Assembly: GCF_009765985.1 (NCBI RefSeq)
Contig: NZ_LMUM01000031.1
Span: forward strand, 1 to 55,941
Length of the DNA stretch: 55,941 nt
From: Acidobacterium sp. S8
GTDB lineage: Bacteria > Acidobacteriota > Terriglobia > Terriglobales > Acidobacteriaceae
Reading direction: 5' to 3'
Positions 1 through 8,507 of the stretch are shown one piece after another. The first letter of the stretch is position 1. The number at the start of each line of letters is the position of its first letter. The notes beneath the pieces are model-generated. The model had not been told where the DNA came from, did no database searches, and saw only the letters and a list, made by a program, of their open reading frames with translations. The position numbers and the translations under genes were made by a program.

Positions 1-1
1 C

Positions 2-1252
2 CTTACCGATTGGCTGCCGAGCGGAGATGGCCTGGTTGCATACCATATCATTGCCGGCCTTGCGGAACGCGGCCACCGCGTTCATGTTGTTACACCCTAT
101 GCAGATCTTCGGAATCCCATTCCTGATCGCGTAACTGTCGATCAAATGAATACGCGAAAAGATCAGCCGCGACCTGGAGCTTTGTCATACATGCGCTGGA
201 CCCGCCGCATGTTGAATCGCACCCGCAACACGATGAGCGTGGATCTCATTCACGAACTCAATCCGGTTTTCACACTTCGTAGCCTTGCTTTTGCCTATTC
301 GGGCATTCCGGTCGTCCTGGGCCCTCATTCTTCTCGCTGGCCCATCGATTCAGATCACAAACGGCCTTCGCCGAATGACTTCCTTTTCCGCGGTACGCAA
401 TTGCTTAAAGATATTTGCGTAAGAACGCAGCATCGAAATGCGAAGGCAATTTTACTGTCCACCCAGGCGGCTCTAAACAACGTAGCCCAGCCTGAGCGCA
501 TGATCGATCGGTTATTCATCCTGCCGCCGGGAATTGACGATCGCGAATTCTCGCCTGGACCGAAGTCCTCCGGAGAGAATCCCACCATATTATTTCTGGC
601 CAATCTATTAATGCGTAAAGGAATTTTCACTCTGCTTGATGCATTCGAAGAGTTATCAAAGCGTATGCCTTTAGTCCGACTCACTATCGCCGGCGACGGC
701 CCGGCGATAGACGCAGTGAAGGCGCGGGCAGCGGCTTCACATTTCCGCGCCCGGGTACAATTCCTGGGCCATATAGACCGCGCAGGAATACCAGATTTAC
801 TTCGGCAATGCTCAGTCTATTGCCTACCGTCTTATGGGGAACCCTTCGGTATGACAGCACTTGAAGCCATGGCATGCGGCAAACCACTTATCGTGACCGA
901 TGCCGGAGGACTTAGTTATATGGTTTCTGACCGGGGTGGCCGTCGAGTTCCCGTGAAAGACCCTATTGCCCTGACGCACGCTCTAGAGGAGCTGCTGTCG
1001 GATCCGGAACTCTGCCGTCGGATGGGGGAATATAACCGCGCACAGGTCGAGACACATTACACATGGCCTATCGTAGTAAGTCGGCTGGAAACTATATACC
1101 AACAAGTCCTCAGCGGCGGATCGCAAATCAACCTCGACAGGATTACGAATAGCGACATTGCAGAATATAGAAGCCGTTTGACCCCGAACTTTACGTTCGA
1201 GCATGCTTCGCAACCACAAATTAGGTCTACGGAAGTGGCGGTGCGCGCATGA
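2..1252 (+). CDS. Glycosyltransferase, GT4-like (5' end outside window)
   Basis: Open from the first bases of the window; the reading frame runs upstream of the first ATG (146) without a stop and encodes a typical GT-B N-terminal stretch (GDGLVAYHIIAGLAERGHRV), so the true start lies outside. The C-terminal half has the GT4 pattern: LANLLMRKGIFTLLDAF, IAGDGP, a VQFLGHI segment, and the sugar-nucleotide-binding YGEPFGMTALEAMACGKP with the E-x7-E signature. It probably transfers a sugar from an NDP-sugar to a lipid-linked or growing polysaccharide at the cytoplasmic face of the inner membrane. The stop overlaps the next gene's ATG (ATGA), so the two are translationally coupled in an exopolysaccharide operon. 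Donor and acceptor cannot be read from the sequence. Confidence 0.9.
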   Translation, partial: LTDWLPSGDGLVAYHIIAGLAERGHRVHVVTPYADLRNPIPDRVTVDQMNTRKDQPRPGALSYMRWTRRMLNRTRNTMSVDLIHELNPVFTLRSLAFAYSGIPVVLGPHSSRWPIDSDHKRPSPNDFLFRGTQLLKDICVRTQHRNAKAILLSTQAALNNVAQPERMIDRLFILPPGIDDREFSPGPKSSGENPTILFLANLLMRKGIFTLLDAFEELSKRMPLVRLTIAGDGPAIDAVKARAAASHFRARVQFLGHIDRAGIPDLLRQCSVYCLPSYGEPFGMTALEAMACGKPLIVTDAGGLSYMVSDRGGRRVPVKDPIALTHALEELLSDPELCRRMGEYNRAQVETHYTWPIVVSRLETIYQQVLSGGSQINLDRITNSDIAEYRSRLTPNFTFEHASQPQIRSTEVAVRA

Positions 1253-2439
1253 GTGAACGTCCCATCCGAGTTCTCCACCTTCTCAATAGCGTCACAGATG
1301 TGGGCTGTGGAATTGTGAACGCTGCGCTGGACATTATCTCCGGACAGATTCTCCAGTCATTGGACGTCGCCGTGTGTTCTAACCCTGGTGGATTTGTATC
1401 TCTACTGAAACAGAACGGGATACGGCACTTTCCTCTTGACCAGGGACGACGAGTGGTCAACCTACCGCGGGCTACTATTGCGTTGCGGCAAATCATAAAA
1501 CAATTTCAACCTGATATCGTTCACTGCCACATGATGACCGGCATGGTGCTGGCAAGGGCTGTTCGCATAACCACCCGCTTTGGCTTGGTCGCGCATGTCC
1601 ACAACGTTCATCAACGCAGTTCTAACTTGATGCGGCTGGCAGATCGCGTGGTAGCCGTCAGCAATGCTGTGATGTCTGACATGGCGGCACGCGGTGTACC
1701 TCGCAGAAAGCTGCGTGTGGTTCATAACGGAACGTTGGGAAGCTTACGTTTATTAGATTTAGCAACCGCAGAACCAAAGAATCTCTCACAACCGGCGATC
1801 GTCACGGTTGGCGGCATGAATCACAGAAAAGGGATTGCCGAACTGATAAGCGCTTTTGAACAGGTATCGGAACGAATCCCTGGACCTCACCTTTATCTTG
1901 TTGGCAACGGACCCAATCGCTTGGAGTTTGAGACCCAAGCTGCCGCTTCCCGTTTCGCGTCGAATATCCACTTCGAAGGATTTCAGGCGAATCCATTTCC
2001 TTATATGAAGGCGGCACACACATTTGTCCTCGCCTCTCGCCGCGACTCATTCGGACTCGTTCTGACTGAGGCTCGGCAATGTGACTGCGCAATTATCGCA
2101 ACGAATGTGGATGGCATTCCAGAAGCGCTCGATGGTGGCAAAGCAGGGCTGCTCGTGCCTCCGCAAGATATACCGGCACTCGCAAACGCAATCATCGGGC
2201 TTTTGGAGACACCCGCAGAGCATGCCAGGCTAAAGTCGCGAGCCAAGGTAGGTCTTGAGCGTTTTGGAGTCGAGCGGATGGCATCGCAAATTACCGACAT
2301 CTATCGGGAACTAATCGATGCATCCCTTGGGCGCAAGCAAGTACTCGAAGAGACCGGAGACATTTCCCACACGCCAATGTCTCTTACTCGCAATGATGAG
2401 TGCACATCTACATGTACGCTTTCTGGAGAGTTGCGATGA
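1249..2439 (+). CDS. Glycosyltransferase family 4
   Basis: 396 aa GT-B glycosyltransferase. N-terminal acceptor domain (VLHLLNSVTDVGCGIVNAAL, HVHNVHQ) and C-terminal donor domain with VGGMNHRKGIAELISAF, LVGNGPNRLEFE, FEGFQANPFPYM and ASRRDSFGLVLTEARQCDCAIIATNVDGIPE, which carries the GT4 E-x7-E-like region although the second acidic position looks degenerate. No signal peptide; expected to be cytosolic or peripheral to the membrane. ATGA overlaps join it to the genes on both sides, so it is an internal member of the exopolysaccharide operon. Substrate unknown. Confidence 0.9.
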   Translation: MSERPIRVLHLLNSVTDVGCGIVNAALDIISGQILQSLDVAVCSNPGGFVSLLKQNGIRHFPLDQGRRVVNLPRATIALRQIIKQFQPDIVHCHMMTGMVLARAVRITTRFGLVAHVHNVHQRSSNLMRLADRVVAVSNAVMSDMAARGVPRRKLRVVHNGTLGSLRLLDLATAEPKNLSQPAIVTVGGMNHRKGIAELISAFEQVSERIPGPHLYLVGNGPNRLEFETQAAASRFASNIHFEGFQANPFPYMKAAHTFVLASRRDSFGLVLTEARQCDCAIIATNVDGIPEALDGGKAGLLVPPQDIPALANAIIGLLETPAEHARLKSRAKVGLERFGVERMASQITDIYRELIDASLGRKQVLEETGDISHTPMSLTRNDECTSTCTLSGELR

Positions 2440-3323
2440 ACATTTCGGTTATTATTTGCACCTTGAACCGGCCAATTATTCTGCATGAGACGATAACGTC
2501 AATACTCAAGCAGAATCTGCCGCCCTGGCAAATTATTATTGCGAGTCCAGGGCAGGATCACATTCTCCCTGAAACTCTGGCGCTGGAAGGCGTCCAGTAT
2601 GTCCAGACCTTGACCGGCCTCTGTAAGCAACGGAACAAAGGCCTGGAAGCAGTTGCTCCGGGCACAGGGCTAGTTGCCTTTCTCGATGACGATATTGAAT
2701 TGTCAAGATCCTATCTGGAAGCAATGGCCCGTCTTTTCCGGGAGAAGCCTGGAATCATTGTCGCATCAGGCAGGATGTTGCACGACGGCGGTCGCGACAC
2801 GCGAATTAGCCGTGAACAGGCTATCGACAAATGCGAGGCATACGACTTAACTCACAAACATGACGCGCCGCTATCATACAAGTCAATCAGCTCCGGCTAC
2901 GGTTGCAATATGATTGTCCGACATAGCGGAATAGGGGCGTTTAGATTTGACGAGCACCTCCCGCTTTACGCGTGGCTCGAAGATCGGGACTTTTCTCATC
3001 GATGCACGGTCGGACGCTGCGCTCCCGTTGAATGCAACAATGCTGTTGCTGTGCATCTGGGATGGAGATCGGGAAGAATATCTGGAGTTCGTCTAGGCTT
3101 TTCGACGGTAGTGAATCCTGTATATCTGAGAAGGAAGGCGAACATGTTCTCATTCCAGTTTATTCTCGTGAATTATTGGCTTCGCTGTATCGCCGGCAAT
3201 ATCATCGGCGTCATAACTGGCGATAGCGAACACGATCGAATAGGTCTCATTAAAGGCAATATGATCGGCTTCTGGCATCTCATCACCGGAAAGTGCGATC
3301 CGGAATATATTCTCACCCTATAA
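2436..3323 (+). CDS. Glycosyltransferase family 2
   Basis: GT-A fold glycosyltransferase of about 295 aa. It opens with the GT2 signature ISVIICTLNRP, has the metal-binding acidic motif in VAFLDDDIELSRSYLEAM, and a WLEDRDFSHR motif where GT2 enzymes carry the ED catalytic pair. An upstream in-frame ATG at 2400 exists, but the start at 2436 is preferred: it follows CTGGAGAG at a good distance, overlaps the previous stop as ATGA, and puts the conserved strand at the N-terminus. The C-terminal region (about 230-290) is hydrophobic in places and may touch the membrane. Part of the exopolysaccharide operon. Confidence 0.88.
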   Translation: MNISVIICTLNRPIILHETITSILKQNLPPWQIIIASPGQDHILPETLALEGVQYVQTLTGLCKQRNKGLEAVAPGTGLVAFLDDDIELSRSYLEAMARLFREKPGIIVASGRMLHDGGRDTRISREQAIDKCEAYDLTHKHDAPLSYKSISSGYGCNMIVRHSGIGAFRFDEHLPLYAWLEDRDFSHRCTVGRCAPVECNNAVAVHLGWRSGRISGVRLGFSTVVNPVYLRRKANMFSFQFILVNYWLRCIAGNIIGVITGDSEHDRIGLIKGNMIGFWHLITGKCDPEYILTL

Positions 3324-3350
3324 GTAGCCAGCTAATTGAGGTCGTAGGAC

Positions 3351-3767
3351 ATGATAGCTCTGTTTCTATTTTTAGCCTTACCCCACGTTGGAGGAGAACC
3401 AAGTCCGTGGGAGACAGTAACGGGTGTTAACAAGGTGCAATACCGGTGGTCGCGTCCTGCATCGAATACCTGCCTGGTGGAATTTGAAAATCAGGATGCC
3501 GGCCAGCCCGCGCAATTCACGGCCGTCGCCACCTTTGCATATACACGTCCGACAAAACCCGTAGTGACGAAAAGCCTGGCGCCTAAGAAAGATAACCCGA
3601 CAGTCGTCAAGGAAAAGACCGCAGACCGCCAACTCCCAGTTCACATTTTCAGATCGGGAACATACAGTACAACGATTGACAGCTGTTATCATGTGACGCT
3701 TATCACAGCTTCCGCCCCATCATCGAACGATGCAACTGAGACAGTACAACCGCCGACAGAGAGATAG
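3351..3767 (+). CDS. Small secreted protein of unknown function
   Basis: 138 aa. The N-terminus (MIALFLFLALPHVGGEP) is a short hydrophobic stretch that could be an export signal although it lacks basic residues. The rest is polar and Thr/Pro/Lys-rich, with two cysteines (TCLVEF, SCYHVTL) that could form a disulfide. I recognise no family. It lies 27 bases after a glycosyltransferase and 12 before the pyruvyl transferase on the same strand, so it is likely co-transcribed with the polysaccharide genes; a periplasmic accessory role is a guess from position only. Confidence 0.6.
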   Translation: MIALFLFLALPHVGGEPSPWETVTGVNKVQYRWSRPASNTCLVEFENQDAGQPAQFTAVATFAYTRPTKPVVTKSLAPKKDNPTVVKEKTADRQLPVHIFRSGTYSTTIDSCYHVTLITASAPSSNDATETVQPPTER

Positions 3768-3779
3768 GTGCGTTAAATA

Positions 3780-4748
3780 ATGAAGCCGACACTTTTTACA
3801 ATCAAAGATGAGCTTACTGAGATGCTCCATCATTTCGATAAGGATCAACGATGCATTTATGTTGATTATCCTCTTCATACAAATGTCGGAGATCTGCTCA
3901 TCAACACGGGTTGCGAACAATTCTTTCTAGAGCAGAAGGTCAATATCTGGCGGCGTTATAACTACTACGATTTCCCGAAGCGTATTCCAGGGATTACCAA
4001 CAAAGACGTGCTTCTCTTACACGGGGGCGGAAACTTCGGCGATCTATGGTTCAATTTCCAGTCGTTTCGGGAGCGAATCATGGATCAGTATCCCAACAAT
4101 CGCATCGTGTTCCTGCCTCAGACGGTTCATTTTAGCTCCGAAGAGAAGGCAGTTGCCGCCATTCAGCGAATGAACAGACATGGAAATTTTCATGTGTTTG
4201 CACGCGATCACCGATCTCTTGAACAGTTAAAGAGACTAGGCCTGCGCTCTGTGTCGCCTATGCCGGACACGGCTCATGCGCTCGCTGGCACCTTGCGGCC
4301 GGATACAACAACCGCGCCATCCGGCGTTCTACGCCTGGTGCGACAGGATGTCGAATCAAGCGATATGCCTTCGCATCTAGCGCCAATCCAAGGTGATACA
4401 CGCGACTGGGATCAGAACTTTTTTGGACGTGGGCGCAGGATAGCGCATTACGGCGTCGTCAACTTTGTCAAGGGCATCGGCCGCTACGGCCCTCCGATCG
4501 ATTGTCATCCGCTGTGGTATTGGCATCGGGACAACCTCATTCAGGATGGTATAAACACCTTTTCCTCTTACGACGCCGTCTTTACGAACCGACTGCATGG
4601 CATGATTCTCGCTCTCTTACTAGATCGGCAAGTTATAGCGTTCGATAATAATTACGGAAAGCTATCCACCTACTATGATTCATGGCTAAGTGGCATTGAT
4701 GGTCTTGACTTCCATAAACCAAGAGTAAACAATGCGGCCATCGCTTAA
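3780..4748 (+). CDS. Polysaccharide pyruvyl transferase family protein
   Basis: 322 aa. Family hallmarks: CIYVDYPLHTNVGDLLINTGCEQFF near the N-terminus, LLHGGGNFGDLWFNFQSFRE (about 77-96), RIVFLPQTVHF, the VFARDHRSLEQLKRLG segment, and the C-terminal TNRLHGMILALLLDRQVIAFDN. These enzymes transfer pyruvate from phosphoenolpyruvate to make a ketal on a polysaccharide or wall sugar. The protein has no signal peptide and should act in the cytosol on lipid-linked repeat units. It overlaps the next gene by 17 bases. Its presence suggests the polymer made by this cluster is pyruvylated and therefore acidic. Confidence 0.9.
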   Translation: MKPTLFTIKDELTEMLHHFDKDQRCIYVDYPLHTNVGDLLINTGCEQFFLEQKVNIWRRYNYYDFPKRIPGITNKDVLLLHGGGNFGDLWFNFQSFRERIMDQYPNNRIVFLPQTVHFSSEEKAVAAIQRMNRHGNFHVFARDHRSLEQLKRLGLRSVSPMPDTAHALAGTLRPDTTTAPSGVLRLVRQDVESSDMPSHLAPIQGDTRDWDQNFFGRGRRIAHYGVVNFVKGIGRYGPPIDCHPLWYWHRDNLIQDGINTFSSYDAVFTNRLHGMILALLLDRQVIAFDNNYGKLSTYYDSWLSGIDGLDFHKPRVNNAAIA

Positions 4749-6309
4749 CGTGCACTTTCCGTCCCGTCAAATAACCGTAGTCGCTCTTCGTGTACTGTTG
4801 GCGTCTTTAGTTTTGCTGCTTGTTTCTTGCAGCATTGACGCTCAGCATCTGTATTTGCGCTACACCTACCAACAGAATCCTGTGAGCCAACCCACGGGCG
4901 GGATAAAAACCGTGCAGGCTGCCAGTACTGCACAATTTATTGACAGCATCGGAGTCGGATCGCATTTCGGCGCGGGTTACTCGAGCACACCATATCGCAA
5001 GCAGACTGCACAATTGATACAACTTCTAATCAATTCAGGTATTCGTCACATACGTGACGGAGGGACCTATCATGACGGCGACTACAGAACAATGGCCTCA
5101 GCAGGCATTCATGTGACCTTTGTGACTGATCCTAAAGTTGCCATCATTCCGACACCAGACTATTGGTGCAACAAGAACGGCTATAAAACTTGCATATTGT
5201 TAGCAGATTATCTAAAAGGGCTCGGTCCGGGCATTGTCGATTCGGTAGAGGGTTTAAACGAAATCAACGCGTCTTACCCAGGTATTAAGTGGCACGCGGC
5301 CTTGAATGATCCCGTAACGAACGCGCCGGATAGCCCGAATTATTGGGTTAAATACGCAATATCTTATACGGGTGATACCTGTAATGTGCTTCGGCATGAT
5401 CCGACGCTTTCATCTGTGAAGTGCCTTGCGCCTTCATTAAGTGGCGCTACGTCGGTGTTATTCCCGCAATCGGAATTTTATGGCACAGTCGACTACGGGG
5501 CGCTTCATCCATATCCGTATGGAGGCAACAACCATGGAACGCCGGTGGTTGCTTACGATGGCGTGCCCGATTATTTTCGTTGGACTACCGATCCTGACAT
5601 CAACATCGATGAATACCCGTGGTGGATCGAAAGAATGGCGGCCTATGTCAGGTCGCCGGATGGTCTGCACGACCCGATTATTGCGACTGAAACAGGCTAT
5701 TACACAGGTAGCGCAACGCTTTCGATCCCTGAGGATGTCCAAGGGAAATATGTACCTCGCCTGTTTGCTGAATATTTTCGTCATGGATTCGATCGCTCAT
5801 TCTGGTATGAGCTGGTTGACGAGGCGGCCCATCCATTAAGCACGGAGGCGAACTATGGTCTATTACGTAATGATCTGACCCCGAAACCAGGCTATCTGGC
5901 TCTACAGTCTCTTATCGCATTGTTGAGAGATTCATCAACCAGCGCACCGTCGTCTGCAGGATCTTTAGCATACGGCCTTTCGGTAGATGAAAACGGAGCC
6001 TTTACTCATACGCAGTATGTTCACGACTTGCTTCTTCAAAAGGGAAACGGAGTATTTTATCTATTGCTCTGGCACGAAATCAGCGATGTAGCAACACGGA
6101 CCAATCAAGGACAGTTGCGGTCCACAGACCAGGAGCTATATCCGCCCGCTTTAAACACAACGATTAAATTGCCTCCCAATATCCTGACGGCAACACTCTA
6201 CAAATATGACAGTCAATGGCAACTGCGACCGACTGCACTATCGATACAATCGCATGCGCTTAAGGTAGCGGCGGCTGACACAATTTCAGTAATTGAGCTA
6301 CGCAGCTGA
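4732..6309 (+). CDS. Secreted glycoside hydrolase, clan GH-A-like
   Basis: 525 aa with a basic N-terminus and hydrophobic stretch (VVALRVLLASLVLLLVSC); LVSC fits a lipobox, so it may be a lipoprotein. The body looks like a (beta/alpha)8 retaining glycosidase: IRHIRDGGTYHDG, SVEGLNEINASYPG where NE is the expected acid/base, LHPYPYGG, and PIIATETGYY where the E of TET is the expected nucleophile. This resembles GH5/GH39-type proteins, but I cannot assign a family. Encoded inside an exopolysaccharide operon, it could trim or degrade the polymer during export. The start overlaps the pyruvyl transferase end, supporting coupling. Confidence 0.75.
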   Translation: MRPSLNVHFPSRQITVVALRVLLASLVLLLVSCSIDAQHLYLRYTYQQNPVSQPTGGIKTVQAASTAQFIDSIGVGSHFGAGYSSTPYRKQTAQLIQLLINSGIRHIRDGGTYHDGDYRTMASAGIHVTFVTDPKVAIIPTPDYWCNKNGYKTCILLADYLKGLGPGIVDSVEGLNEINASYPGIKWHAALNDPVTNAPDSPNYWVKYAISYTGDTCNVLRHDPTLSSVKCLAPSLSGATSVLFPQSEFYGTVDYGALHPYPYGGNNHGTPVVAYDGVPDYFRWTTDPDINIDEYPWWIERMAAYVRSPDGLHDPIIATETGYYTGSATLSIPEDVQGKYVPRLFAEYFRHGFDRSFWYELVDEAAHPLSTEANYGLLRNDLTPKPGYLALQSLIALLRDSSTSAPSSAGSLAYGLSVDENGAFTHTQYVHDLLLQKGNGVFYLLLWHEISDVATRTNQGQLRSTDQELYPPALNTTIKLPPNILTATLYKYDSQWQLRPTALSIQSHALKVAAADTISVIELRS

Positions 6310-6349
6310 CATACCAGCTAATTAATCAGAGCTAAATTAAGGAGCGAGC

Positions 6350-7072
6350 ATGAAAGCGATCGTGAGTATGCTGGTGTTAACTCATAATGCGCCCGAATAT
6401 GTTGAGAAGACTATTGTATCGGTTGCAGAGCACACAAAAAACGTCGAATATGAGCTTGTTGTCGTCGATAATGCTTCGGAAGAGCGCACACGGAATCTTG
6501 TTATAGAGCTGCGCGAGCGAGGCTTGATTCATAAGCTTCAGCTCCTCGATTACAACTCGCTTTTTGCCAAGGGAAACAACATCGCAGCATCACTCGCATC
6601 TGAGAACGCAACACACTTCCTGCTCTTAAACAGCGATGTGGAGGTTCGATCTCCGGAGTGGCTTTCAACACTGCTGGCTTCTCATCGTCAAGGCATTAGT
6701 GCCTATGGAATCGTTGCGAGTCCCCCAAGGCGGGTGGATGGTTATTGTTTATTGATCGATGCGCCTTTGTATAGGAACTACCAGCTTGATGAAAGATTTC
6801 AGTGGTGGTGGAGCGTGACCCAATTGCAGGCAAACGTTCTGCGTGATGGATATTCTGTACTCGGCTTTGAGAAGCACGAGCAATACCTGCATCACTTCGG
6901 CGGCAAAAGCGGCCCAAGCTTCACAGGTGCTAAAGGGATGGATGTCTGTCAACTAGAAGTACTATCGTGGTTCGGTATAAACAAAATCGCGATCGAAAAT
7001 CCATCCCGAGGAAGACAGCTCAAAGATTTTGGAAAAAAGATCGTAACGAGTCTTGTCCCCATCAGACAGTGA
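6350..7072 (+). CDS. Glycosyltransferase family 2 (short)
   Basis: 240 aa. GT-A core: VSMLVLTHNAPEYVEKTIVS, YELVVVDNAS, FAKGNNIAASLA, and LLLNSDVEVRSPEWL, where NSD replaces the usual D-x-D. A clear ribosome site (AAGGAGCGAGC) precedes the ATG. This is the rhamnosyltransferase-like GT2 subgroup that starts with THNAPE and VDNAS; the C-terminal part includes HHFGGKSG, a frequent feature of that subgroup. Shorter than the usual 280-300 aa, so only one catalytic domain. It follows the secreted hydrolase in the polysaccharide cluster. Sugar donor unknown. Confidence 0.88.
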   Translation: MKAIVSMLVLTHNAPEYVEKTIVSVAEHTKNVEYELVVVDNASEERTRNLVIELRERGLIHKLQLLDYNSLFAKGNNIAASLASENATHFLLLNSDVEVRSPEWLSTLLASHRQGISAYGIVASPPRRVDGYCLLIDAPLYRNYQLDERFQWWWSVTQLQANVLRDGYSVLGFEKHEQYLHHFGGKSGPSFTGAKGMDVCQLEVLSWFGINKIAIENPSRGRQLKDFGKKIVTSLVPIRQ

Positions 7073-7175
7073 TCGTGGCTTCGACCAGTGTTCATCGCAG
7101 CGCCAACGACTTTTTAGGCAGCGGCAAAATCAGCCTCTGTCGTAGTTACAACCTGGAAAGTGAGGTTCTGTCCTA

Positions 7176-8438
7176 ATGTGTGCGACTCAGGTAATGCAGA
7201 CATCTACTTCGGAACCAATCTCAAACGACTCTTTAGGAAAGCGCTTTTACCAGCCAGAACTGGACGCGCTGCGCTTCCTTGCTTTTTTGCTCGTTTTTTG
7301 CCGTCACGTCTTCTCCGCATACGGTTTGGTAAAGAAGCACCAGGCTGTTCCCAGCGCTCCCATGCCTGGTGAGATTTCTTCTGCTACAACTATTTCCCAT
7401 GTTTCTTACCACCTAAATCCAACATGGGAGATGATACAAAGCCTGGCTCAGAGTTGTGATTTCGGAGTATGTTTGTTTTTCTTTTTGAGTTCCTTCCTGA
7501 TTACCAGGCTGCTGCTGATCGAACAGAAATCCACAGGCACTGTGGCTATCAGGGATTTCTACATCCGTCGTACTCTCCGCATCTGGCCTCTTTACTTCTT
7601 CTTCCTCGGCGTTGTGACGCTACTCTCGGTTTGGATTCCTTCCGTCCGCTCAACGGAATGGCGCGTAATTACTAGTCTTGTTTTCGTCGCAAACTGGACC
7701 ATCGTATTGCATGGCTTCGCAGGCACTCCGATCGAGCCCCTTTGGAGTATCTCTGTCGAAGAGCAGTTTTATCTCATATGGCCAGCTTTCGCGGCCTTCG
7801 GTAAGAAGATGATTATCGCGATCTCTTCCCTTTTTATGATTGTGCCGATATGCATTCTGATTTATTCCGGTCATCGGCCCCAAACGATCAACAGCAATAT
7901 CTGGCCGAATAGCTTGGTGCAATGCCTTTTTTTCTCATGTGGCGCTCTCACTGCAATCTTCAGTAAGCCGGAAAATCGACGCTGGAAAGTATCGAAACGG
8001 CTGTCCATACTCTTAGGCGGATTTGCATGTTGGTTATTTGCTTCAGCAGTTTGTCATGTTGTTCGAACGGAGAGTCCCGGCGTAGTTAGCTTGGTCGCCG
8101 GCTACTTCTTTGTTTTGTTAGGAACATTTCTGATCTTTACTGCTTTCGCAGGAGCGCCTTCGTCGCTCTTCCCAAAAGTCACTCTCTATCTCGGAAAAAT
8201 TTCTTATGGCTTATACGTCTTCCACGTTCTTTGTTTGTCTCTCGTAATGAAGATATTATTTTCTCTGACCGGTCATGGGAGCCTCTCCACGTCGCATGTT
8301 GCCATAGTGATTGGCATTGCAGCTCTCCTTGGACTAGGCATCACGATATTGTGCGCAACGGCTTCCTATCACTTTCTGGAAAAGCCATTCATTCGCCTGA
8401 AGAAACGCTTCACCTTGGTGAAGTCTCGACCGGCTTAA
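7176..8438 (+). CDS. Acyltransferase 3 family membrane protein (OafA/YrhL-like)
   Basis: 420 aa with about ten predicted membrane segments. The N-terminal signature ELDALRFLAFLLVFCRHVF carries the arginine and histidine typical of Acyl_transf_3 proteins; RRTLRIWPLYFF and SVEEQFYLIWP are further conserved elements. Family members O-acetylate (or otherwise acylate) exopolysaccharides and O-antigens at the inner membrane. AAGTGAGG about ten bases upstream supports the ATG at 7176; a second ATG at 7194 is possible. It is the last gene of the polysaccharide locus and runs towards the convergent fucosidase. Likely role: decorating the polymer made by the upstream transferases. Confidence 0.9.
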   Translation: MCATQVMQTSTSEPISNDSLGKRFYQPELDALRFLAFLLVFCRHVFSAYGLVKKHQAVPSAPMPGEISSATTISHVSYHLNPTWEMIQSLAQSCDFGVCLFFFLSSFLITRLLLIEQKSTGTVAIRDFYIRRTLRIWPLYFFFLGVVTLLSVWIPSVRSTEWRVITSLVFVANWTIVLHGFAGTPIEPLWSISVEEQFYLIWPAFAAFGKKMIIAISSLFMIVPICILIYSGHRPQTINSNIWPNSLVQCLFFSCGALTAIFSKPENRRWKVSKRLSILLGGFACWLFASAVCHVVRTESPGVVSLVAGYFFVLLGTFLIFTAFAGAPSSLFPKVTLYLGKISYGLYVFHVLCLSLVMKILFSLTGHGSLSTSHVAIVIGIAALLGLGITILCATASYHFLEKPFIRLKKRFTLVKSRPA

Positions 8439-8507
8439 CTCCTATAACCTCGTGCAAAGGTGAACGGCGCTGATTTGTGTCCTTCGAATTCGAAATCACC
8501 TCTATCG

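Noticed and set aside
8483-8494. 12-base palindrome TTCGAATTCGAA between convergent genes
   Set aside because: Too short and isolated to support a terminator or operator; could occur by chance.
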